This document shows, in pieces, positions 57,901 through 64,000 of a stretch of DNA of 64,000 bases. The position numbers and the translations under genes were made by a program. Source of the stretch: Pseudomonas sp. 31-12 (GTDB taxonomy: Bacteria; Pseudomonadota; Gammaproteobacteria; Pseudomonadales; Pseudomonadaceae). The notes beneath the pieces were generated by a model. The model had not been told where the DNA came from and ran no database searches. It saw nothing but the letters and a program-made list of their open reading frames with translations. Position 1 is the stretch's first letter. Each line of letters starts with the position of its first letter. Location of the stretch: positions 5,394,001 through 5,458,000 of the forward strand of contig NZ_CP029482.1 in assembly GCF_003151075.1 (NCBI RefSeq), given 5' to 3'.

Positions 57901-59561
57901 GCCCTGGCGATCACTGTCGCCAGGAAGCGGTAGGTCTCGAAGTTGATCTCCAGGGCGCCGCAAATCTGATGAACCGTCTTTTCGTCGGCACTGGTCTGCG
58001 GAACAATCGCAAACTCGACGTTATCGATGAGCAGCGGATCCTCATACATGTCGTTCCAGTTGTAGACGCGGTCGAAGTGCGACAGTTGGCCGTCTCGACC
58101 GTATACCGACAGTACGTTGAGGAGCGCAGCGAACTGTTCGGCCTGGCAGCCATGCGTGCGGTTCAACATCTTGAATAGCCCGAGACAGCGCAGGGTATTG
58201 GTCCTGATCCACAGTGAGCCCTCCCCGGTGCCACGGAATTCGGCCTCTGTCGCGGCCTCAATCAATTCGTCGACCTCATCGCTTTTCAATTGCAGCACGC
58301 GGTCCAGACGACACTTGCGGTTGATGCGATCAAAGCGAGCTTCCAGCAACGGGAATGAGTCCTCCCCCACATGGTGCAATTGGATCTGGTTTGCCACGCC
58401 GCTTCTGATCAACTCGATAGCCGGCCCCTCCCCACCATGGATATACCGGGCACCTGACAAGGCGCCTGTCACAGGAACATCCGGGGTAGCCATGACTGGC
58501 GCGTTGGCAGAGAGTTTGGGGGTAAAGGCACCAAGCGCCAGTAATGATTCCACCCCGCGTTGGTCAAGGCGTGTGACATGAGCGAAGATCCAGAGCATCC
58601 GCAGACTGGCAAACCCCGGCACCAATGTGCCGAAATTGTATCGATAAAAGTCGGCGGCGGATTTTTTAGGATCCGGATCAACCAACCGGGTCAGCGGATC
58701 TACCCTGCGCAGTCCCTCTTTGGCCTGCTCGGCCGTCAACGGGAAGTAGGGCGACTCCAGGAGCAGCGACAATAGAAGCGGCCCGAGACCGATGCTCAAT
58801 TGCAAGGCAACGTTAGCGCAATCCCCCACGGCGCCCGGATTCTTGAAATAAGGGAAACTCGGGTCCACATGGCGAATCACATCCCCCAATGACCCATCCT
58901 CCAGGACGGTTTGGACGACATGGCAGATACTTTCCCAATCATGGTCGTAGGGCAGACTATTTTGATACCGGACGGTGCGAAGGTAGGCCTTTACATCCGT
59001 GATATTCGGTCTGGTCTTGATCTGAGCTTCGAGCACCTTGTTAACAATCGCCAGCCTGGACTGCTGCTGGCTGACCGCCTCGTTGTCGATCAGCAGTTTG
59101 CGCACATCCGGGCGACGCACCTCCAACGGTATTGCGTCTTTGCCTTGCGGCACGATCTTGTCGCGCACCCACTCCGCCAGGTGCACCATATAAGCAGTGG
59201 TTGAGGCGCGGTTGTCGATACCGTCCGCCGGGGCGCTGCCGTCAGTATTCGGATTAAACAATTTCAGATACGTGGGCAACGGCACTTTTTCATCGTCTGA
59301 CGATGGAGCCGCACGCAAACTCTGCTCGCGATAGACCCTGGCCATGTATGACGCCAACGCCCTGCCACGTGCCAGCAAGGATTTGGCTTGTACCGGACTC
59401 AAGCCCAGCGCCTGCAATTCATCAGGCCGCAATTTGATCAATTCAAACACGCTGGGATGTTGCTTGATGTGCTCATTCAAACGAGTGAACGCGCCAATAC
59501 CTTGCTCGCCCAGCACAGTCTTGACCAACTGATGAATCGGGGGATTGTCGGATGCAGTCAT
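54909..59561 (-). CDS. Tc toxin TcA subunit, N-terminal half (TcaA-like) with Ig-like tail
   Basis: 1,550 residues; AAGGA upstream of ATG. Residues about 90-400 are the VRP1/SpvA-type region (LPTYLKLFN, WVRDKIVPQGKDAIPLEVRR, NSLPYDHDW, FPYFKNPG, SPYFPLTAEQAKEGLR). Residues about 400-1015 are helical shell (LNLPRDLSP-type, FFGCGIKHVL, TLAHLDLLSRTLELARKGMD). Residues about 1020-1550 are four Big-1-like Ig modules (TDNQGRTWALLQ, TDANGETRVQISSL, TDAQGRSVFPIKA) and a last module with ALGMEFDPPL also found in the downstream Ig proteins. Ordinary TcaA proteins lack such a tail. No signal peptide, as usual for Tc. Confidence 0.9.
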   Translation of the reverse strand: MTASDNPPIHQLVKTVLGEQGIGAFTRLNEHIKQHPSVFELIKLRPDELQALGLSPVQAKSLLARGRALASYMARVYREQSLRAAPSSDDEKVPLPTYLKLFNPNTDGSAPADGIDNRASTTAYMVHLAEWVRDKIVPQGKDAIPLEVRRPDVRKLLIDNEAVSQQQSRLAIVNKVLEAQIKTRPNITDVKAYLRTVRYQNSLPYDHDWESICHVVQTVLEDGSLGDVIRHVDPSFPYFKNPGAVGDCANVALQLSIGLGPLLLSLLLESPYFPLTAEQAKEGLRRVDPLTRLVDPDPKKSAADFYRYNFGTLVPGFASLRMLWIFAHVTRLDQRGVESLLALGAFTPKLSANAPVMATPDVPVTGALSGARYIHGGEGPAIELIRSGVANQIQLHHVGEDSFPLLEARFDRINRKCRLDRVLQLKSDEVDELIEAATEAEFRGTGEGSLWIRTNTLRCLGLFKMLNRTHGCQAEQFAALLNVLSVYGRDGQLSHFDRVYNWNDMYEDPLLIDNVEFAIVPQTSADEKTVHQICGALEINFETYRFLATVIARAFGLKTHLKRSLAIFSSFWRLVWLARLFKLTAIEATALLQTLSNGEGLVAQLAGEPAVSSQGAGDGADALSAIHALMTCAAWSQEYDLSVLWLVEHVKPVYVPTVWSEAQEQFLRKLRSQVLPVLVLQATLLEEGAPLRDSSQDLIEWLEHLKPLVDHHGLVIGRHDQTEAQYLEYAREEIKKVVGEVLGPNAGVAERERLQNIISAIVLRCRDEQRVVVVEGLSVYLKLDSLLTAQVLSWAQGHPYDFLVKAMPLSPDHPSLARQERNEPDEFLNMLAELERRGRIADKLGLTPQMLQTLLTDEQYQWFSLESPYEISIQSVYYLAFYRRMITQARQPEEKMLDYLHQVNLLPRDLSPDALQLIRDAAASKLAAFFGCGIKHVLTCAEHVSQGAEDSDRPGWPILHTLAHLDLLSRTLELARKGMDATAAFGLGTLAPLDQEQVFAGAAQNALESLARFTTLTTPPDSAEVGQSITTRCVVDNPKLIANVSQEVAEFELKLQDFYGKPLKGIVVYWKTDLGAMLTPQTTTDNQGRTWALLQAGRTVGTAHVSFHLPLHEPIYAPSVRIDCDEATLFFSSELVSPLPDHELLAGRLSVWELSAVLADRYGNKGMHREVDWSTTYGEFRPTQTSTDANGETRVQISSLSPGEAEIAVVDVESDASINFNGKIRFANKPRILDKPEVITVALVDHELQMRCKVVGLDGEAVEGEIVKWWTNRDSTETEQQSDQYGFSIFAVPPSSIGNLTIYAQLGDNPVVEQVVRLASDVVLQNYSADVKYSIVRDPKPTLCWVDVRTTPADVAPPIPNYPVTWECAPPTEGSAPQIVTIVTDAQGRSVFPIKAEVAGEFKVTARLELHPVQFQDFTVKAIPAIGWIIELVSEGNRTTFDPAKDKLTLLRNSSYQLEITPRETGLMGSKAAVGWSSVYTTKALGMEFDPPLATRFTFVDGQPYILKLSTGDIRNGLFELSLVCDQLNQALVFKGELLKRLPTRRPPSS

Positions 59562-59663
59562 TGCGCTATTTCCTTGTCAGGCAAAACGAATGCTGAACCC
59601 GCTCAGCGAGTTTGCCTTGGTGATCGTCATCCTGATTTAGCGCTGAGGGCGCGAGAAGATCTA

Positions 59664-59679
59664 CTGTCATATCTGACAG
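59664..59679. promoter_or_regulatory. Palindromic motif CTGTCA-TATC-TGACAG upstream of the TcA genes
   Basis: A 6+4+6 dyad 103 bases before the TcA N-half start. A 14/16 match lies upstream of the large Ig-repeat gene (63821-63836). Candidate operator or activator site. Confidence 0.55.
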
Positions 59680-59730
59680 GTATCTTGTCCGCCTGTCGGA
59701 ATAAAAACGTTTGAACGCGCAGAATGGGCA

Positions 59731-59756
59731 AAAAAATGGCCCTCACAGGAGGGCCA
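59731..59756 (-). terminator. Rho-independent terminator after the Ig-repeat gene
   Basis: On the minus strand TGGCCCTC-CTGT-GAGGGCCA is followed by seven T residues. It lies 20 bases past the Ig-repeat gene stop, so the TcA genes need their own promoter. Confidence 0.88.
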
Positions 59757-59775
59757 GGTTTAATACGCCATCGCC

Positions 59776-62700
59776 TTAGCCGGCATTGATCACCTTCAAA
59801 ACGAGAGGCGCCATCCACCGGGCTCGCATCTGATTATTTATGCCTTCCCCAGTAAGCGAAATTTCCTTCAAAGGGAGCCCTTGGAGCACAATCAGCCACC
59901 TCCCTTGCGCATCGGCAACGCTGTTGCCATATTCGACGACGGGGTTTCCCGACTCAACCAGCCTCACCGTCGTGCCTGGGAGTGCCGTGCCTTTTACTAC
60001 CCCATCAGGTGATATATGCGCGTACTGATCCGGACTTCCGAAGACGGGTAGGTCGAGTTTCTCGGCGACGGTGAAAGACACCCTGGAACTGGCCGAGCGT
60101 TGACCGTCCCTGAACTGCTCAACCACGATCTCGTGACCTCCCACCCCCATTACCACTTCGCTGCGAACCCGCCATTTGTTACGTGCATCCACTATTGTTT
60201 TGGCGAGGACGTCCGGCTTGTTATATATACGTACTACTACTTCTGCCCCAACCACGCCGGTACCGGAAAACTCTGGCAGCTGTTCTTGGGTCTTCAATGG
60301 ATCATTTTGCGGCGCCTCGATGATCGGAGCCGCAAAGCCGGCGGAAACCTGTATCACATTGAACTTACGGTCGGGCACTAACCATTTGGATGTCGCACCG
60401 TCGCGGGTTTGATGCACCGAACACTCGTAGTCATCCCCTACCGGCAATTCGATCTGCGACCGTACCGCCCATGCGCCATAGCGATCGACCCGTGCCCTAG
60501 CCACTACAACGTTACCGTTACCCTTTTTGAAAATGTGCACTTCAGAGCCCCGCACACCTGTCCCTTCGAACATCGGGCATTGCCCGGCCTTCTGCCCGAT
60601 GAGCGGGAAAGTCACTGTCGGCGCTTCAAAGTTGGCGGGCATTCGCTCCACCATAAAGCGCCCGCTTTCAACCCACTCGGAATCAATACCGTCCAGGGTT
60701 TGACGAATGACCACCCACACGGCGCCTTCGAGAAGATCCTTGTTTCCCCAGACGGACCATCGTCCATTCTCATCAGCCACCGTTGGTTCGGCGAGCAGGG
60801 TGTCGGCGTTAAACCATAAGGCCACGGTGATGGTCGCGCCGGGCTCTGCCAATCCACTGTACAGCGGCCTGACTCCGGTCCAGTCGCCTGGCTGAGGCTC
60901 GACGATTTTCGGAGCGGGTGTCAGCTTGGTGAACTGGATAGTGTCTGTATAGGCGGAATCCAGGCCCGCACCAGCTCGTGCCATAACCGCAACACGCAGG
61001 TCAGTGGCTATGGTCTGCTCGATAGTGGCCGACCAGGTTTTATCAGCCAGTACTGGCGTGCTACCCAAGATGTCCTCAGGGTCGCGGCTTGCGATAACTA
61101 TTTCATCACCCACGTGACCGAACCCGGACATAGTTAGCCGCTTGCCTACCTTTTCGGCCGGTAACGGCGTATCGATCTTTGGCACTGCGGGCACTACGGT
61201 AATGGTATGTTCGGACTTGAGACTGAGGGTGCCCTTATAGCGAATAGCAACTTCCAGATTATTCTGGCCCGCGTGCAGCGTGACTGTGCGCTTCCAGGTG
61301 TTGTCCCTTTCCACCACAATGTCTTTAATAAACGGCTGGGATTGCCCCTCTAAATACAACTCGACGGTGGATCTATACAGCGCTTTTCCAGAAAACTGCG
61401 ACATACGCTCCGTTTTCCCGTTGCGAACGGGAATGAGGATGGTAGGTGATTGCAGAACAACGTCCAACGTCACCGTGTCGGTCGGATCGGATTTGTTACT
61501 GCTGCCTTGACTTTCCAGCTGAACGGCATAAATAGCTAACTCCCCCAAGAGAAGTTCTTCCAACTCCACAGACCATGTACCGTCAGGGCCCACTGGCCCG
61601 CTCCCCAACGTTCGGTGACCGATTGCCGCATGAATAACCACCCAGCAGTCTTTATAACCTAGGCCTGTAAGGGTTGGAACGGGATCTAACTTGTCGCCGT
61701 CGGACGCACTGATCTTCGGCTTCGGAGCTCGTACTGTAAACGTTCTAGTGAGCGGCTGGGATATCTGCCCTCCAAAGGCCGCTGTTACTGTCATAGTGTG
61801 AGTGGCCGGGGGCAGCTCTACTTTAGCGGGCAAATCGAAAATGCCTGTTTCACCAGCGGTAACCGTGAAGGGCTCTTGCCCTGGAATGGAAAAAGTGATT
61901 ACGGACCCTTGGTAGGCGCTACCGGTCAGTTGCGGAGTCTGCCCGACGATAGCACCTGACCTGGGCTCTCCCAGGTTCGGAATCGGTGAGAGCACAACTA
62001 CCGGCGGGATGGCAACGGCTTCGGAAAATTGAGAGTTTACCCATTGCCGGGCGGTGAGGTCGGGATAGGTACCGGGGCTCAGCGGTACACGCTCCGTCCA
62101 GCCACGTGAAGGAAGCACGTTGGCTTTCACTATCACGTCCGCTGGCTCAACTCCCTTGCCCTTGAAAATGTTCACCTGGACTACGGCATTGCCCCACTGA
62201 TGACCTGATCCCGAAAAGGTTACATTCAGGTCGTTGACAGTGGGATTCGCGACGATCGGTTCGGGAGTGGGGACAGTGACGTCGACAAAAGGGGTCCAAC
62301 CGTTGCTGTAAATAAGCCCGCTTCCTCCATCAGAGACGCTTTGTCTACAGGAGAATGCGTATTTGTTTGGGACCAAAGTGGCCGGGATTGCAATCCTCCA
62401 CTGACCAGCATCGACCGGTGTAGTAAGGTAGTTCCAGTCGATGTTGTAGAGAGTAATGTGAACTTGAACGCCGGTGCCTCTATACCCGGTACCGAACAGC
62501 TCTATACGATCATCAACCGGCTCGAATCGGAGGGTGGGGCTCGGCGGCCGAACATGATAGACACGCGATGCCGTCCGTTCGGATATCGCCGGACCGTAGA
62601 GCTGTGCTGTTGTAAGAACATGGCGACCAGGAGCCAAGAATACATCCGCAGACCATCTGCCATCTACAACCCACCCGCTGCCGATCCTCTCCTCCGATAC

Positions 62701-63747
62701 ATTGGGGAATACAAATACGGCATGTCCAGTAATACCTGTATGCCCCGTCCCCGTGATGCGCGGATTCATTTCTACTTCTGAAGGGCCATCGAAAGCAGGT
62801 GGAGCCAGTAGAAATGGTACCACCCGCGTCCAGACATCTTCGCCTGACCGAGTGTGCCGAACCATAAGAGTTTGCAAACCGCCATAAGGATAGTGACGCT
62901 TGGCATCAACCGTTATCGGTCCCCAATTGCCGTCGTTTCTTACATCGGCTTGTCCCAAATTAACGGTACGATTATGATTCCAGACTTGAATTTGTTCACC
63001 GGTCGCCCCCCTTCCTTTCAATTGGATCGAACTACTGAGCGGCATTACAGCGCCCGGAGCGGGGGAATCAACAGTAGGCGCTTTGAGGCAGTTTATTTTT
63101 TTCAAGGGGGAATAAACAACGGGAGAATAAGCAACCCGCTGTTCGATATTAACTTCATGCTTCCCCCAAAGTACATCATCGCGCAGTTTGAGTGAGAATC
63201 TATTATTCTCTCCGACTGTTTTCATTTCACTCATTTCTGAGCCAGAACCTGATCGCACAACCTTCACCTGACTTCCAGCACCAGCAGTGCCTGTAACTAA
63301 ATCAATAACTACTTGCTCATCAGCTCCATCAATAACGGATGGCTGTTTTACATTGATATGTTTGTATCCTGTTTTGGACCAGTGGCCTTTGTAACTCCAC
63401 TGCGTTTGATAGTAACCTGGCCCCTCCGGAAGGTTTGGAACATCAAGAGTATTCCATTCCACACCTTTATACCATTGCCCAACAACCACATCCCGGACCA
63501 CAACACCAGACACATATTTAATCCAGACTTGATGCGAACCATCGCTTTGCGGAACGTTAAACACAATACGTGAAGTCGTTGCACTATCTTCCGTATATTC
63601 ATCACGTTGGACCTGCAACTTATCCACATCCAAATTTACTGTTCCGCCCTCATCAGAAAGTTTGCTAACGGCATTGGATTGAAGCGGTTCTTCATCGTTA
63701 CCATTAATCAATGAATTAACAGATATATCCTTTTCGTCTGACATCAT
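59776..63747 (-). CDS. Giant Ig-like repeat protein of the Tc locus
   Basis: 1,323 residues. After a polar N-terminus (MSDEKDISVNSLINGNDEEP) come about eleven to twelve beta-sandwich repeats of roughly 95-105 residues. The shared pattern is P-x-SG-TG-x-x-G ... V ... D-x-x-G-x-W ... L-x-x-G ... RQ-x-x-DG-x-x-S-x-W ... F-x-V, for example FSGTGVVGAEVVVRIYN, MFEGTGVRGSEVHIFK and YSGLAEPGATITVALW. No signal peptide, membrane helix or anchor. Either ATG (63747 or 63744) fits AGAGGAG. The 5' end is AT-richer than the flanks. Probably an extracellular adhesin or receptor-binding partner of the toxin; inference only. Confidence 0.8.
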   Translation of the reverse strand: MMSDEKDISVNSLINGNDEEPLQSNAVSKLSDEGGTVNLDVDKLQVQRDEYTEDSATTSRIVFNVPQSDGSHQVWIKYVSGVVVRDVVVGQWYKGVEWNTLDVPNLPEGPGYYQTQWSYKGHWSKTGYKHINVKQPSVIDGADEQVVIDLVTGTAGAGSQVKVVRSGSGSEMSEMKTVGENNRFSLKLRDDVLWGKHEVNIEQRVAYSPVVYSPLKKINCLKAPTVDSPAPGAVMPLSSSIQLKGRGATGEQIQVWNHNRTVNLGQADVRNDGNWGPITVDAKRHYPYGGLQTLMVRHTRSGEDVWTRVVPFLLAPPAFDGPSEVEMNPRITGTGHTGITGHAVFVFPNVSEERIGSGWVVDGRWSADVFLAPGRHVLTTAQLYGPAISERTASRVYHVRPPSPTLRFEPVDDRIELFGTGYRGTGVQVHITLYNIDWNYLTTPVDAGQWRIAIPATLVPNKYAFSCRQSVSDGGSGLIYSNGWTPFVDVTVPTPEPIVANPTVNDLNVTFSGSGHQWGNAVVQVNIFKGKGVEPADVIVKANVLPSRGWTERVPLSPGTYPDLTARQWVNSQFSEAVAIPPVVVLSPIPNLGEPRSGAIVGQTPQLTGSAYQGSVITFSIPGQEPFTVTAGETGIFDLPAKVELPPATHTMTVTAAFGGQISQPLTRTFTVRAPKPKISASDGDKLDPVPTLTGLGYKDCWVVIHAAIGHRTLGSGPVGPDGTWSVELEELLLGELAIYAVQLESQGSSNKSDPTDTVTLDVVLQSPTILIPVRNGKTERMSQFSGKALYRSTVELYLEGQSQPFIKDIVVERDNTWKRTVTLHAGQNNLEVAIRYKGTLSLKSEHTITVVPAVPKIDTPLPAEKVGKRLTMSGFGHVGDEIVIASRDPEDILGSTPVLADKTWSATIEQTIATDLRVAVMARAGAGLDSAYTDTIQFTKLTPAPKIVEPQPGDWTGVRPLYSGLAEPGATITVALWFNADTLLAEPTVADENGRWSVWGNKDLLEGAVWVVIRQTLDGIDSEWVESGRFMVERMPANFEAPTVTFPLIGQKAGQCPMFEGTGVRGSEVHIFKKGNGNVVVARARVDRYGAWAVRSQIELPVGDDYECSVHQTRDGATSKWLVPDRKFNVIQVSAGFAAPIIEAPQNDPLKTQEQLPEFSGTGVVGAEVVVRIYNKPDVLAKTIVDARNKWRVRSEVVMGVGGHEIVVEQFRDGQRSASSRVSFTVAEKLDLPVFGSPDQYAHISPDGVVKGTALPGTTVRLVESGNPVVEYGNSVADAQGRWLIVLQGLPLKEISLTGEGINNQMRARWMAPLVLKVINAG

Positions 63748-64000
63748 CCCGCTCCTCTGCCCAGACTGTTGAAATACCCCAAGGCTTCCTTTTTACGTCG
63801 CGTACTGGGATGCTGCCTACCTGTAAAATCTGACAGTTCCGACAAACGGCACAGCCACGCATTTACACATTCACGGTGATTTTCAAAGGCTTGGGCAAGT
63901 GACTACAGCGCCTTGCGCAACGGACTACACATCCGCCAGAATCCGCCGGCTTGTGCGCCTTGGCCTTGCCCCGTAACTTGATCCGTGTCGCTGCCAATCA
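63748..64000. other. Upstream region of the Ig-repeat gene
   Basis: 253 bases with no supported gene to the window end. It holds the second copy of the 16-base motif (63821-63836) and presumably the promoter. Confidence 0.5.
63821..63836. promoter_or_regulatory. Motif CTGTAAAATCTGACAG upstream of the Ig-repeat gene
   Basis: 14/16 identical to 59664-59679, 74 bases before the start of the Ig-repeat gene. The left half-site is imperfect (CTGTAA). Candidate shared regulatory site. Confidence 0.55.

Overview
The window reads as chromosome of a fluorescent-group Pseudomonas. The GC-rich core genes (tol-pal, ruvCAB, yebC-aspS, secA, mvaT, sbcB), an OprD-family porin and scattered REP-type inverted repeats of the kind common in P. 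fluorescens relatives all point there. From memory, the gene order follows P. aeruginosa PAO1 blocks PA0958-PA0976 (oprD to queC) and about PA4394-PA4405 (mscS to dciA), joined directly here. A third block (purU-mvaT-sbcB-MoxR operon) lies further on.

Layout. 1-9253 (minus): queC (cut by the window start) and queE, then cpoB, pal, tolB, tolA, tolR, tolQ, ybgC, ruvB, ruvA and ruvC, mostly with touching or overlapping ends. 9481-15281: yebC, aspS, a small zinc-ribbon protein, a ribbon-helix-helix protein, a Dps-like ferritin, a membrane/cold-shock fusion protein, slyX and a HIT protein. 16132-25943: oprD-family porin, mscS, yajQ, panE-type reductase, an orphan sensor kinase, a PduO-type cobalamin adenosyltransferase, a Nudix/ThiE fusion, a GST and argJ. 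26066-33248: secA, dciA, a HerA-like ATPase and an amino-acid-type chemoreceptor. 33440-36322: a tight envelope operon (GT4 glycosyltransferase, DUF2334 deacetylase-like protein, UPF0104-type membrane protein). 36309-39667: a small conserved protein, purU, mvaT and sbcB. 39850-46739: a six-gene RDD / SpoIIM / DUF4129 / DUF4350 / MoxR / DUF58 operon.

46765-63747 (minus) is the accessory part: about 17 kb holding a Tc (toxin complex) A-component locus. TcA is split into two genes. The N-terminal half (54909-59561) carries the VRP1/helical-shell part plus a C-terminal tail of about 530 residues of Ig-like modules. The C-terminal half (50341-54828) carries the neuraminidase-like, pore-helix and TcB-binding parts. 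Together, minus the Ig tail, they sum to about 2,500 residues, the size of a single-chain TcA. They are followed by two further Ig-like module proteins, the larger with a frameshift near its end. Upstream, as a separate transcription unit, lies a 1,323-residue protein made almost entirely of Ig-like repeats. None has a signal peptide. No TcB or TcC (RHS) gene is in the window.

A 16-base motif, 14/16 identical and palindromic in one copy, sits about 75-105 bases upstream of the two units (63821-63836 and 59664-59679). It suggests co-regulation of the large Ig-repeat protein with the split TcA. This Ig-equipped, two-chain TcA with stand-alone Ig accessory proteins is the best candidate in the window for an under-described system.
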